The notes beneath the pieces are model-generated. The model ran no database searches. It saw nothing but the letters and a program-made list of their open reading frames with translations, and was not told the DNA's origin. A program made the position numbers and the translations under genes. Of a stretch of 64,000 bases of DNA, positions 17,218-30,887 are shown piece after piece; within the stretch, counting starts at the first letter, position 1; every line of letters starts with the position of its first letter. Source of the stretch: Ferrimonas balearica DSM 9799. Lineage in GTDB: Bacteria; Pseudomonadota; Gammaproteobacteria; Enterobacterales; Shewanellaceae. The DNA lies in contig NC_014541.1 of the NCBI RefSeq assembly GCF_000148645.1, positions 2,627,139 to 2,691,138 of the forward strand, written 5' to 3'.

Positions 17218-18261
17218 ATGTCATGGATGATCTACGGGGCCACCGGCTACACCGGTACCCTGATTGCCGAAGCCTGTGCCCGTCAGGGACTTACCCCGCT
17301 GTTGGCCGGACGCAGTGAAAGCAAGCTCAAAGCCCTGGCTGAGCGACTGAACCTGCCCTACCGGGTGGTCGGCCTGGACGGCGCGCTAACCGAGGCCCTG
17401 GCCGACCAGCAGCTGGTGCTCCATTGTGCCGGCCCCTTTTCCGCCACCGCTGAACCCATGATGCAGGCGTGCCTCGCGAGCCAGACCCACTACCTCGACA
17501 TCACCGGCGAAGTGGCGGTGTTCGAACGTACCGCCGAGCTGGACGAGCAAGCCAAAGCCGCGGGCATCGTGCTGATGCCGGGTGTGGGCTTTGACGTTAT
17601 CCCCACCGATTGCCTGGCGGCCCGATTAAAAGCGGAGATGCCCGATGCGGTATCGCTGGCGCTGGGGTTTGATTCCCGCTCCGGGTTTTCACCGGGCACG
17701 GCAAAAACCTCGGTGGAAGCCCTGCCCCAAGGCGGACTCATTCGCCGCAAAGGCCAGCTCACTCCGGTGCCGCTGGCCTATCGGAATGCGGAAATCGACT
17801 TTGGTGGCGGTAAAAAACACGCCACCACCATTCCCTGGGGCGACGTCTCCACAGCATGGCACAGCACCGGCATCCCCGATATCGAAGTGTATCTGCCGAT
17901 GTCACCTCGCAAGACCCAACAGCTGCAGCGGCTGAATGCGGTGCGCGGGATGCTGGGATGGGGATGGGTACAGCGCTTTCTTAAGCGCCGCATCGAAGCA
18001 CGGCTCACTGGCCCGGATGAGAGCCAGCGGAGCAGCGCCACGACCTGGGTCTGGGGCCGGGTCAGCAACGCGGAGGGACACACGCTGGAGGGGCGCATTC
18101 AGGTGGCCAATGGCTATGACGTCACCGTCACCGGCGCATTGGCCATGGTGGAGCGCGTGCTGACAGAAAACCCCAGCGGGTTTCTGACCCCATCCAAACT
18201 GGCGGGCTGGCAGCTGGTGGAGTCACTGCCCGGCAGCGGCACCATCGCGCTCAGCCGATAA
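17218..18261 (+). CDS. Saccharopine dehydrogenase-like NADP-binding reductase
   Basis: A 347-residue protein with an N-terminal Rossmann fold of the saccharopine dehydrogenase / trans-acting enoyl reductase group. Seen: GATGYTG at residues 7-13, an LLAGRSESKLKALAERL stretch that binds the adenosine part, VLHCAGPFSATAEPMMQACL, and YLDITGEVAVFE. Related proteins act as enoyl reductases in lipid synthesis in actinobacteria, but in gammaproteobacteria no substrate is assigned. TGGAG lies six bases before the ATG. It is convergent with the TM2 gene, with three bases between the stops. Confidence 0.8.
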   Translation: MSWMIYGATGYTGTLIAEACARQGLTPLLAGRSESKLKALAERLNLPYRVVGLDGALTEALADQQLVLHCAGPFSATAEPMMQACLASQTHYLDITGEVAVFERTAELDEQAKAAGIVLMPGVGFDVIPTDCLAARLKAEMPDAVSLALGFDSRSGFSPGTAKTSVEALPQGGLIRRKGQLTPVPLAYRNAEIDFGGGKKHATTIPWGDVSTAWHSTGIPDIEVYLPMSPRKTQQLQRLNAVRGMLGWGWVQRFLKRRIEARLTGPDESQRSSATTWVWGRVSNAEGHTLEGRIQVANGYDVTVTGALAMVERVLTENPSGFLTPSKLAGWQLVESLPGSGTIALSR

Positions 18262-18264
18262 GAC

Positions 18265-18591
18265 TCAGGCCAGTTTCAGGCACCAGCGCCGGTAGAACTG
18301 AGCCGGCGCCATGCGAGCCAGGTGAACGCTGTCACGAATGGCCAGAACCGTGGGCACCAGGGTCCAGCAAAACAGCAGGTAAAGGCTGCCTCGCAGCGGT
18401 TCGCCGAGGTAGAACTTGTGGGCACCAAAACTGCCCAGCCACAGGCTGAGGCGGCGCGCCAGGCGCTGGCTGCGCCAGTTGGGGTCCATTCCTGCCAGGG
18501 CCTCGAGCCCTTGTGCAGCGTAGCAGTGTTCACAAATCGCCTGATTCAGGGAGATGGCGGAACGGCATTGTGAGCAGGTTGTTTGAGTCAT
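18265..18591 (-). CDS. TM2 domain protein with N-terminal zinc ribbon
   Basis: A 108-residue protein. Four cysteines in two CxxC pairs (6/9 and 20/23) form a likely zinc ribbon. The rest is a TM2 domain: a basic stretch (RSQRLARRLSLW), then the conserved LGSFGAHKFYLGEPLRGSLYLLF hairpin that spans the membrane twice, and an RDSVHLARM tail. TM2 proteins are found across life without a firm bacterial function. It is a lone gene just upstream of nothing on its strand and 3' of the pst operon terminator, so it may have its own promoter. Confidence 0.82.
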   Translation of the reverse strand: MTQTTCSQCRSAISLNQAICEHCYAAQGLEALAGMDPNWRSQRLARRLSLWLGSFGAHKFYLGEPLRGSLYLLFCWTLVPTVLAIRDSVHLARMAPAQFYRRWCLKLA

Positions 18592-18692
18592 GGTGGTCTA
18601 TGGCTCCAGTCGATGAAGCACCATTCTGGTACAACTGTACGCTGAGATCCGTCACCGCCGTCACGTTAACTCACTCACTGACGACTGCGCAT

Positions 18693-18720
18693 AAAAAAAG
18701 CGCCCAGTCAGGGCGCTTTG
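18693..18720 (-). terminator. pst operon terminator
   Basis: The hairpin AAAGCGCCC/GGGCGCTTT is followed on the minus strand by TTTTTATGCG, just after the pstB stop codon. Confidence 0.9.
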
Positions 18721-18738
18721 GCTTGCGGGTGGGTAGGG

Positions 18739-19488
<750 letters not shown>

Positions 19489-19511
19489 CGTCGTATACCG
19501 CAAGAATTCTG

Positions 19512-20357
19512 TTAGTAAGTCGCTTTGCTGAATCGGCTGGAGATCAGCTTGGTGATCAGGTTAATTCCGAGCACCACCACAATAAGTACGGTGGCTGTAG
19601 CAAACGCCATGTCCCAATCGTGCTGGGTGTACAGCTCGGTGGTCAGCATATAAAGGTGTACGGTCAGCGTTCGGATGGAGTCCATAACGGAATCCGGCAT
19701 CAGGTAGGCGGTGCCAGCCGTCAGGAACACCGGCGCCGACTCTCCGATAATGCGGCCGATGGAAAGGATCAGCGAGGTCACAATGCCCGGCATGGCTGAG
19801 GGCAGAATCACCCGCCAGACCGTGTACAAGCGCGAGGCGCCCAAGCCGAAGGAGGCTTCACGATAGGCCAGCGGCACGGCGATGATCGCCTCTTCGGTGG
19901 TACGGATGATCACCGGCAGGATAAGAATCGCCAGAGTGAGCGCACCGGAGAGGATGGAGAAGCCCAGCCCCAGGATGGTCACAAAGAAGGTCAAACCGAA
20001 CAGACCGTAAATGATGGACGGGATGCCCGCCAGAGACTCAGTACAGAAGCGAATCACCTTAACCAGCTTGCTGCCGGGCTTGGCGTACTCGGTCAGGTAG
20101 ATGGCGGTCATGATGCCAATCGGCCCGGCGATCAGAATGGAGACAATCACCATGTAGATGGTGCCCATGATCATCGGCCAGATACCAGACTCTTCGCCGG
20201 TGCGGGTGTAGTTATTGGTGATAAAGCCCCAATCAACGTGGGCCAGGCCATTGCTGATGATGTACGCCAGAATCCAGACCAGGAACGCCATGGTAAAGAT
20301 GGCAGAGCCCCAAATCAGGCCGGTCAGCAGCTTGTCAGTATTGTCGCGGGTCATCAT
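19512..20357 (-). CDS. pstA: Phosphate ABC transporter permease PstA
   Basis: The second permease of the Pst importer, 281 residues, with six predicted membrane helices. Seen: the family N-terminus ([27 protein letters not shown]), the [12 protein letters not shown] segment, and the EAA coupling loop around [27 protein letters not shown] that docks PstB. Its start overlaps the pstC stop by four bases, so translation is coupled. PstB follows 23 bases downstream. Confidence 0.95.
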   Translation of the reverse strand: MMTRDNTDKLLTGLIWGSAIFTMAFLVWILAYIISNGLAHVDWGFITNNYTRTGEESGIWPMIMGTIYMVIVSILIAGPIGIMTAIYLTEYAKPGSKLVKVIRFCTESLAGIPSIIYGLFGLTFFVTILGLGFSILSGALTLAILILPVIIRTTEEAIIAVPLAYREASFGLGASRLYTVWRVILPSAMPGIVTSLILSIGRIIGESAPVFLTAGTAYLMPDSVMDSIRTLTVHLYMLTTELYTQHDWDMAFATATVLIVVVLGINLITKLISSRFSKATY

Positions 20358-21346
20358 TTTGCTCTCTCGCGATTCAGGAACATCAGGGTGCCGTTCAGCA
20401 GCATAACGAACACCAGCAGTACCACACCGGTGGCGTACAGTGCACTGGCGTGGATGCCAGTGGCATAAGACATCTCAAGGGCGATGTTGGCGGTCAGGGT
20501 ACGAGCGGATTCAAGCACGCCATTGGGCATGGCCGGCGCATTACCCATCACCATGATGATGGCCATGGTCTCACCCACCGCACGGGCAATACCCAGGATC
20601 ACCCCGGTCAGAATGCCGGAGCGTGCTGCCGGGATAAGCACATGGAAAATGGTGTAGATGTTGGAGGCACCCAGCGCCAGAGACCCCTCTTTGTACTGAC
20701 GCGGTACCGCGCGCAAAGAGGTTTCCGACACAGCAATAACGGTGGGCAGGATCATGATGGCCAGCACAATGGAACCCGCCAGTACGGTGGCGCCGGAGGG
20801 CACACCGAACACCTGCTCAATCAGCGGAACAATCACCACCAGGCCGAAGAAGCCATAAACCACAGAGGGGATACCGGCCAGCAGTTCGATGGCGGGACGG
20901 AGAACTTTAACCAGTCGGGGCGGCGCAATTTCGGCCAGGAATACGGCAGTCAGGATGCCAACCGGAACCCCAATGGCAACCGCAACCGCTGTGGCAAACA
21001 AGGAACCCACAATCATTGGTGCGATGCCGTAGAGGGCCGGCGGTAGCCAGTCCATCCCGGTCAGCATAGCGATAATGCCAACCGCCCAGTTCGGCAACCA
21101 GCCTTCACCGAAGGCGCTACCGCCCTCCTCTTTCGCCAGTTCAATCGCCAACTCACCCGAGTAGACGACGGAGTCCAGGCTCTCCTTAATCAGGAAGAAA
21201 CCAATGGTGGCGACAGAGAGCACGCCGATAAAGGCGCTCAGCAGGAACAGACCATGGAACAGATGTTCCGTCAGGTCCCGGCGACGGGAGGCTTTCAGCT
21301 CCTTCGCCATCATCATTCCGCTGTCAGTGCTCTGGACAACAGTCAT
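20354..21346 (-). CDS. pstC: Phosphate ABC transporter permease PstC
   Basis: The first permease of the Pst importer, 330 residues. Seen: GVPVGILTAVFLAEIAPPRLVKVLRPAIELLAGIPSVVYGFFGLVVIVPL, the core of PstC, and the EAA loop RQYKEGSLALGASNIYTIFHVLIPAARSG. A cytoplasmic N-terminal extension of about 25 charged residues precedes the first helix. It lies 88 bases downstream of pstS and overlaps pstA by four bases. Confidence 0.95.
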   Translation of the reverse strand: MTVVQSTDSGMMMAKELKASRRRDLTEHLFHGLFLLSAFIGVLSVATIGFFLIKESLDSVVYSGELAIELAKEEGGSAFGEGWLPNWAVGIIAMLTGMDWLPPALYGIAPMIVGSLFATAVAVAIGVPVGILTAVFLAEIAPPRLVKVLRPAIELLAGIPSVVYGFFGLVVIVPLIEQVFGVPSGATVLAGSIVLAIMILPTVIAVSETSLRAVPRQYKEGSLALGASNIYTIFHVLIPAARSGILTGVILGIARAVGETMAIIMVMGNAPAMPNGVLESARTLTANIALEMSYATGIHASALYATGVVLLVFVMLLNGTLMFLNRERAK

Positions 21347-21434
21347 AATTCTTTAACAACCCTATATAACCCGCAAGAAGGCTGCGACACCCCTGCCGCA
21401 GCCTGTGGTATTCGCTGACTCAACAGAGCCGCGA

Positions 21435-22250
21435 TTACTGAACCGGCACGTAGCCTTTGTTACCCACGATGGCCTGACCGTCAGCGGACAGAATCCAGCT
21501 CAGGAACTCTTGAGCCGCTTTCGGGGTGTTGTCGTCGTGCAGGACGATAAAGGGACGAGCAATCGGGTACTCACCGGCTTGGATGCCAGCGACGGTGGCC
21601 GGGTGACCATTCACTTCGACAGCGCGCAGGGACTGGTCTACGGAGCCCAGGGAGATGTAGCCGATGGCGTTGGGGTTGTTGGCAACCATGGTTTTCACCA
21701 TGCCGTTACCGTTGCCCACTTGAGCGCGGGGGGAGATGGCGGAGACTTTCTGGCCAGCCACTTTGCGGGTCAGGCTCATGATCTCTTCGAAAGCGCCACG
21801 GGTACCGGAAGCGGTGTCACGGGTTACCACAACGATGGGGCCTTTCTTACCACCAACCTGAGACCAGTCAGTGATTTCGCCTTTGTAGATTTTGGTGATC
21901 TGGTCCATGGTCAGGCCCTTCACCGCATTGGCATTGTTAACCGCTACCGCGATGCCATCGCGAGCGATAACCGTCTCATGCAGACCAGCACGCATCTCGC
22001 TGTCTTTTACATCGCGAGAGGACATGCCCAGCATGGAGGTGCCTTCATTGGCAGCACGGATACCCGCAGAGGAACCGGTGCCTTGTACTTCAACGTTGGT
22101 GCCGGTTTTGCCGGTGTAGGTTTCAGCCAGAACTTCCATCACACCGGTTACAGAGGTGGAACCAGAAACGGTGATGGTTTGCGCAGCGACAGCGCTGGTC
22201 GCGGTGAACATGGACAGCAGCGCCAGAGCGCCGGCAGCAAAGTTTTTCAT
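21435..22250 (-). CDS. pstS: Phosphate ABC transporter substrate-binding protein
   Basis: The periplasmic phosphate receptor. The 271-residue protein has a signal peptide (MKNFAAGALALLSMFTATSAVA, cleavage near residue 22) and no lipobox, so it is soluble. Phosphate-binding segments are visible: ITVSGSTSVTGV near the mature N-terminus, GTGSSAGIRA, and VTRDTASGTRGAFEEI. It is shorter than E. coli PstS (346) and belongs to the PstS-like branch common in marine bacteria. The ATG at 22248-22250 gives the signal peptide; the longer open frame upstream overlaps the promoter. A Pho box lies 70 bases upstream. Confidence 0.93.
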   Translation of the reverse strand: MKNFAAGALALLSMFTATSAVAAQTITVSGSTSVTGVMEVLAETYTGKTGTNVEVQGTGSSAGIRAANEGTSMLGMSSRDVKDSEMRAGLHETVIARDGIAVAVNNANAVKGLTMDQITKIYKGEITDWSQVGGKKGPIVVVTRDTASGTRGAFEEIMSLTRKVAGQKVSAISPRAQVGNGNGMVKTMVANNPNAIGYISLGSVDQSLRAVEVNGHPATVAGIQAGEYPIARPFIVLHDDNTPKAAQEFLSWILSADGQAIVGNKGYVPVQ

Positions 22251-22318
22251 GGTAATGACCCTAAATTTCCTTGTTTGGCCGCCTTCTCTTAGCGGCGGGT
22301 GCATTACGCCAAAATTGA

Positions 22319-22336
22319 ATGACAGTTTTATTTCAC
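22319..22336 (-). promoter_or_regulatory. Candidate Pho box of pstSCAB
   Basis: The minus strand reads GTGAAATAAAACTGTCAT: a perfect CTGTCAT half site, four A, and a 4-of-7 match in the other half, in the PhoB spacing of 7-4-7. It lies 70 bases upstream of pstS. Confidence 0.55.
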
Positions 22337-22503
22337 TACTGTTCCAGTTCCATTTCAGTGGCCATTTATGTTTATTTTACAGATGGTTAGGCCATTACAT
22401 TTTTTTGTCTTTTTCGCTCTGAAAGGCCGTTTCAGAGCGTAACCGGCGATCTCATCGCCACCGGACGGTTGCGCGAATGTTAATCGAATTTCCCTTTACT
22501 GAC

Positions 22504-22854
22504 TCAATCAACCGGTTGAATTTCAACCCGATCCTGATCACCAAGCGTCACCTTTAGCCCATTGACCGTGACAAAGCGTCGCCCGTCCATATCACCCTGC
22601 CTCACCAGGTACAATTGCGGCTCGTTCTGAGCTGGCGAGAACACCTTTACCTGAAGCAGAGTCTGGTGACTCTGGTAGCGGGACCATCCCCAGCCAGCGG
22701 CAATCAGGGTCACCGCCACCAACGCCGGGATCCACACCTTCGGGTGCACCGATGGCATGGTGGAAACCGGTTGTCCCTGACCGCGATTACGGCGTTTGAG
22801 CATGCCCAGGCCAATCAGGATGGCGACAATGGTGATCAGTACTTTTACCAGCAT
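22504..22854 (-). CDS. Small membrane protein, unrecognised
   Basis: A 116-residue protein with two hydrophobic segments, at about 2-16 and 40-55, joined by a basic loop (LKRRNRGQGQP), and a C-terminal soluble part of about 60 residues (HQTLLQVKVFSPAQNEPQLYLVRQGDMDGRRFVTVNGLKVTLGDQDRVEIQPVD), rich in beta-forming residues and likely periplasmic or cytoplasmic depending on topology. The ATG at 22854 has AGGGA eight bases before it. No known domain is recognised. It is a single gene on the minus strand between pstS and a GST-like gene. Confidence 0.65.
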   Translation of the reverse strand: MLVKVLITIVAILIGLGMLKRRNRGQGQPVSTMPSVHPKVWIPALVAVTLIAAGWGWSRYQSHQTLLQVKVFSPAQNEPQLYLVRQGDMDGRRFVTVNGLKVTLGDQDRVEIQPVD

Positions 22855-22928
22855 GTTAAAGGTCCCTATCTGCAATCACGCCATTGTACGATGAAATGGA
22901 TCCGGGGTTCTGCCAGCCAGATCCCACC

Positions 22929-23396
22929 CTACTCCGACTCAGCAAAGGGCACGTCATCCAGGGGCTCTTCCGCCAACACCCGCTGTTGCCAGTCAACCAG
23001 AGTGGGCGACTGTTCAATCACCTCCGCCATTCGCGCGCACCAGCAGAGGTCCGCCAATGAGCGTTGCTCCCCGGCCAGAAATGGTGACTCGTTTAACGCC
23101 GCCTCCAAGAGCGCCACACCCGCGTTGCTCCCCACAACGGGCCTTGCCAGCCACTCCCACATTAGGCCAATTTGCGCGGGCACTTCGGGTGTGAGGGGTA
23201 CCTCTGGGAATCGAGCATCAAGATAGGCGGCGGCCGCCAACATGGAATGATGGGGGTGGCCCTGATGCTGCATCAGCGGCTGATCGTCACTCTGCTTTGG
23301 CTCAAGGCGGTATGCGGTCCCCTTAAGCTCGCAAACCAGGACAAGGAAACGGGTTTCGACACACGCAGTGTCGCCAAAGATTTCTACCGGAAGCAT
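22929..23396 (-). CDS. Glutathione S-transferase-like protein, short
   Basis: A 155-residue protein. The C-terminal two thirds look like a GST helical domain (SMLAAAAYLDARFPEVPLTP, then NESPFLAGEQRSLADLCWCARM, in which the SLADL motif is the N-cap box of the fold). The N-terminal thioredoxin-like half is only about 45 residues and lacks the usual SxxS/CxxC catalytic start and the cis-Pro region, so it may have lost catalytic activity. AAGGAG lies six bases before the ATG at 23396. Proteins of 200 residues or more are usual, so this is either a diverged or a truncated form. Confidence 0.55.
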   Translation of the reverse strand: MLPVEIFGDTACVETRFLVLVCELKGTAYRLEPKQSDDQPLMQHQGHPHHSMLAAAAYLDARFPEVPLTPEVPAQIGLMWEWLARPVVGSNAGVALLEAALNESPFLAGEQRSLADLCWCARMAEVIEQSPTLVDWQQRVLAEEPLDDVPFAESE

Positions 23397-24071
23397 CCCG
23401 GACTCCTTTTCAACCATCTGCCCCTAAGATAAGGAAATTGCCACCAACAAACGAGCGCTGCTGCGCAGAACCCACCTGAACACCAAATAACACGATTGGA
23501 TTCAGTGCAACGCGATCGATACAGTGATGGTGCAGAGCGTGGCTAACCCCCACGATAAATAACGCGCATGGATGGTTGCCCAAGAGGCCCCCAGGGAAGT
23601 GTACTTACGACGCCACGCCCCGTGCGCAGCACCGGGGACGAGCAGGAACCGATGCAACGCATCGCAGTCATGTGAGGTGGAGGCAGGGATGCCGACAGGA
23701 GGGATCCCACAAGGATGTGTTACCAGTGCAGTGAACGCACGAACCTCGACACCGTCCAAAAGCCAGAAACGAAAAAACCCAGCCGTTAGGGCGAGTCGAA
23801 ACCGATGCAACGCATCGCAGTCCTGTGAGGTGGAGGCAGGGATGCCGACAGGAGGGATCCCACAAGGATGTGTTACCAGTGCAGTGAACGCACGAACCTC
23901 GACGCCGTCCAAAAGCCAGAAACGAAAAAACCCAGCCGTTAGGGCGAGTCGAAACCGATGCAACGCATCGCAGTTCGGCGAGGTGGAGGCATGGATGCCG
24001 ACAGGAGGGATCCCACAGGGATGTGTTCTTAAGGCGCCGTGACCCGTGCTCAGCACCGGGGAGCGGACAAG

Positions 24072-24116
24072 AAAAAAGCCTGACTCTTTCGAAGGGGGCG
24101 CCCAGCCTCAGGCTTT
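24072..24116 (-). terminator. Repeat-borne terminator copy 1
   Basis: On the minus strand AAAGCCTGA pairs with TCAGGCTTT around a 23-base loop, and is followed by TTTTCTTG. It lies downstream of a copy of the tRNA-Asp 3' end at 24128-24138. Confidence 0.6.
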
Positions 24117-24127
24117 CTCTTTACAGA

Positions 24128-24138
24128 TGGCGGAGTGG
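24128..24138 (-). repeat. Relic of tRNA-Asp 3' end, copy 1
   Basis: The minus strand reads CCACTCCGCCA, identical to the acceptor 3' strand plus CCA of the tRNA-Asp gene at 24812-24888, but no tRNA body is attached. Confidence 0.8.
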
Positions 24139-24497
24139 GCGAAAGTGACCGTTGCAAAGCAACGCAGCACTTGAGCGCGAGGCAGGGATGCCGAGCGGAG
24201 GGGAGCACCAGGGGCGAACAGGAACCGATGCAATGCAACGCATCGCAGTCCTGTGAGGTGGAGGCAGGGATGCCGACAGGAGGGATCCCACAAGGATGTG
24301 TTACCAGTGCAGTGAACGCACGAACCTCGACACCGTCCAGAAGCCAGAAACGAAAAAAACCAGCCGTTAGGGCGAGTCGAAACCGATGCAACGCATCGCA
24401 GTTCGGCGAGGTGGAGGCATGGATGCCGACAGGAGGGATCCCACAGGGATGTGTTTTTAAGGCGCCGCGACCCGTGCGCAGCACCGGGGCGGACAAG

Positions 24498-24543
24498 AAA
24501 AAAGCCTGACTCTTTCGAAGGGGGCGCCCAGCCTCAGGCTTTC
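24498..24543 (-). terminator. Repeat-borne terminator copy 2
   Basis: Near-identical to the hairpin at 24072-24116, 426 bases away, again just downstream of a tRNA 3' end relic. Confidence 0.6.
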
Positions 24544-24553
24544 TCTTTATAGA

Positions 24554-24564
24554 TGGCGGAGTGG
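24554..24564 (-). repeat. Relic of tRNA-Asp 3' end, copy 2
   Basis: The minus strand reads CCACTCCGCCA and continues with TCTATAA, an 18-base identity with the tRNA-Asp acceptor end and its downstream flank. Confidence 0.85.
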
Positions 24565-24772
24565 GCGAAAGTGACCGTTGCAAAGCAACGCAGCACTTGA
24601 GCGCGAGGCAGGGATGCCGAGCGGAGGGGAGCACCAGGGGCGAACAGGAACCGATGCGACGCATCGCAGTCCTGTGAGCTGGAGGCAGGGATGCCGACAG
24701 GAGGGATCCCACATGGATGTGTTACCAACGCAGTGGACGCACGAACCTCGACACCGTCCAAAAGCCAGAAAC

Positions 24773-24801
24773 GAAAAAACCCAGCCGTTAGGCTGGGTTC
24801 T
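24773..24801 (-). terminator. Terminator of the rRNA/tRNA-Asp operon
   Basis: On the minus strand AACCCAGCC-taac-GGCTGGGTT is followed by TTTTCG, 11 bases after the tRNA-Asp 3' end. Copies A, B and D of the array keep only the U-side half of this hairpin. Confidence 0.85.
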
Positions 24802-24811
24802 TCGTTATAGA

Positions 24812-24888
24812 TGGCGGAGTGGACGGGACTCGAACCCGCGACCCCCGGCGTGACAGGCCGGTATTCTAACCAACTGAACTACCACTCC
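24812..24888 (-). tRNA. aspU: tRNA-Asp (GTC)
   Basis: 77 bases with encoded CCA. The 7-bp acceptor stem is GGAGTGG/CCACTCC, the anticodon loop CTGTCAC carries GTC, and the T arm is CGGGTTCGAGTCCCG. Its place after 5S rRNA equals that of aspU in E. coli rrnH. Confidence 0.97.
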
Positions 24889-24901
24889 GCACTTAAAATG
24901 G

Positions 24902-25019
24902 AGCCTGGCGGTGACCTACTCTCGCATGGCAACTGCCACACTACCATCGGCGCGGTCGCGTTTCACTTCTGAGTTCGGCATGGGATCAGGTGGGGCCACG
25001 ACGCTATTGCCACCAGGCA
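24902..25019 (-). rRNA. rrf: 5S ribosomal RNA
   Basis: About 118 bases, closing stem TGCCTGG/CCAGGC, with CCCCACCTGATCCCATGCCGAACTCAGAAGTGAAACG inside, which is near-identical to gammaproteobacterial 5S. Ends are set by homology and may shift by one or two bases. A spacer of about 220 bases separates it from 23S; it holds no gene. Confidence 0.96.
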
Positions 25020-25237
25020 AAAACTGGCTTATCAGAAACCCCTCTGGCGGCGTCATAAACAGCGCTACGCTGCTCATTTAGCCTGACTAAACTGCGCTGC
25101 TCGCGCCGTTCAATCCTTGCCAGCAGACTTTCTGCTGGGCCAGGGCTCCGATAATAAATTTGGAAAAGCTGTTTCTCGATGTAAGGTCTTCTTACAAGGT
25201 CGGATATCCGACAAACAAAACCACTTGGGTGTTGTAT

Positions 25238-28124
<2,887 letters not shown>

Positions 28125-28403
28125 ATACAACCCCAAGGGGTCTTGCTTGTTCTTTGGCTTTCGTTCGTCGTTGAACCTGTCACTCACGCGGTCATTAACC
28201 GAAGTTAACTCCCTTGTTCGTTCCAGCTTCGCCTAGACCGAAACCCAAATCCCGTCGCAACCGTAATGAGCTTTGCAAAGCGCATTACGCATATGACGCA
28301 ACCAAATGTTTCGTTATTCAGCTTTACGCTGAATCGCCGGATATCAAGACACTTGCAAGAAGTTTACTCTTACAATTTCTCGAGAAATTTATCAGCTTAT
28401 CCA

Positions 28404-28418
28404 AATTGTTAAAGAGCA
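28404..28418 (-). promoter_or_regulatory. boxA antitermination site in the 16S-23S spacer
   Basis: The minus strand reads TGCTCTTTAACAATT, the gammaproteobacterial boxA. It lies in the 360-base stretch between tRNA-Ala and 23S, which contains nothing else recognisable. Confidence 0.8.
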
Positions 28419-28484
28419 AGGCTTAAAAAAGCCAAAGGTAAATTCTTCAATTTATCTTTGGCCTCTTATCCTTTAGAGAGTAAG

Positions 28485-28560
28485 TGGTGGAGCTAAGCGG
28501 GATCGAACCGCTGACCTCCTGCGTGCAAAGCAGGCGCTCTCCCAGCTGAGCTATAGCCCC
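28485..28560 (-). tRNA. alaV: tRNA-Ala (TGC)
   Basis: 76 bases, encoded CCA, acceptor GGGGCTA paired with TAGCTCC, anticodon loop TTTGCAC with TGC. It is the second tRNA in the 16S-23S spacer, 112 bases from tRNA-Ile. Confidence 0.97.
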
Positions 28561-28672
28561 ATTCCATGTTGCGCGCAGTATTCGTGGCCAATTCGCTTTG
28601 AGGCAAGGCGCCATGGGAGGAAGTTTGGTATACCAAACGACGACCAGGACAACTCAGCATTCAGAGCAAATT

Positions 28673-28749
<77 letters not shown>

Positions 28750-28906
28750 ACTTTAACTGGCTGATGGTCACCGACTTTTCGTTGCGCTCTTCGCTCCTCG
28801 GCCGTTTGGAAAGCCAAACTCCCTGCGGGGCTCATCGCGCGCCTCAATTCGGCACCCATCCGCGGCGTTAAAGCCATGCTTTATCGCACGCACTCTCTAT
28901 ACATTC

Positions 28907-28923
28907 GTCAGACAATCTGTGTG
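28907..28923 (-). other. RNase III stalk of pre-16S, 3' arm
   Basis: The 17 bases here (minus strand CACACAGATTGTCTGAC) are a perfect complement of the leader segment at 30615-30631, so the two flank 16S and form its processing stalk. Confidence 0.85.
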
Positions 28924-28954
28924 AACACTCGACGCAGGCAAGAATTCATGTCGT

Positions 28955-30507
<1,553 letters not shown>

Positions 30508-30614
30508 AAGATTTTGATTTGCTTCCGTAGAAGCTACTCAATGAATACTGAATTAACTTGGTGTCACTCAGTAGCATCGAGAAAATGATGATTTCTCAAC
30601 ACTGCGTGAGTGCC

Positions 30615-30631
30615 CACACAGATTGTCTGAC
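30615..30631 (-). other. RNase III stalk of pre-16S, 5' arm
   Basis: The minus strand reads GTCAGACAATCTGTGTG, a perfect complement of 28907-28923 on the other side of 16S. Confidence 0.85.
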
Positions 30632-30633
30632 TA

Positions 30634-30647
30634 ATTGTTAAAGAGCG
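30634..30647 (-). promoter_or_regulatory. boxA antitermination site in the rRNA leader
   Basis: The minus strand reads CGCTCTTTAACAAT, just upstream of the 16S processing stalk, where NusB/NusE-dependent antitermination starts. The 150 bases between promoter and boxA show no other element. Confidence 0.8.
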
Positions 30648-30799
30648 TCGCCTTGTCGTTTTCCCCAAGGCAGGATGCGCATTTTAGCGCTTCCTCAGCG
30701 CTCGTCAAGGGCGTTTCCGCCAATTCTTTTCGACCGCTGCTTTTGTCGCCAGCGCTTTCGCTGCTGACCGTGTCTCCCGGGGTGTTTCCCCTGTCGACG

Positions 30800-30834
30800 G
30801 AGGCGCATTATAGGGCGGTCTTTGACGCTGACAA
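30800..30834 (-). promoter_or_regulatory. rRNA operon promoter (P1-like)
   Basis: Minus strand: -35 TTGTCA (30829-30834), 16-base spacer, -10 TATAAT (30807-30812), then the GC-rich discriminator GCGCC. This is the E. coli rrn P1 layout, with a sub-optimal spacer and a GC discriminator typical of stringent control. Only one promoter was found; it lies 300 bases upstream of 16S and just after gmhB. Confidence 0.9.
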
Positions 30835-30887
30835 CCCCTAAATATGGGTTTCGCGCTCAACCGCTGAAAAACACAGCAAAGCGCCGC

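Larger units (their letters stand above)
23580..24811 (-). repeat. Tandem repeat array downstream of tRNA-Asp
   Basis: Seven related units fill this stretch. Six begin with a sequence like ACCGATGCAACGCATCGCAGT, at 23648, 23801, 23954, 24224, 24382 and 24650; the leftmost, from about 23580, is degraded. Spacings are 153, 153, 270, 158 and 268 bases, so a larger unit of about 427 bases (23954-24381 and 24382-24811) has been duplicated. Each larger unit ends, toward the tRNA, with the last 11 bases of tRNA-Asp and a further seven bases of its flank, and contains a terminator hairpin. Several open frames cross the array but have no ribosome sites and repeat the same peptide; they are not counted as genes. 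Confidence 0.85.

Noticed and set aside
23502-24761. Several long overlapping open frames with a repeated peptide like HPCGIPPVGIPAST in the array
   Set aside because: They occur in more than one frame and on both strands, follow the DNA repeat period, and have no ribosome sites. They are products of the repeats.
23580-24811. CRISPR array
   Set aside because: Units are 150-427 bases with no short identical repeats and unique spacers, and no cas gene is in the window.
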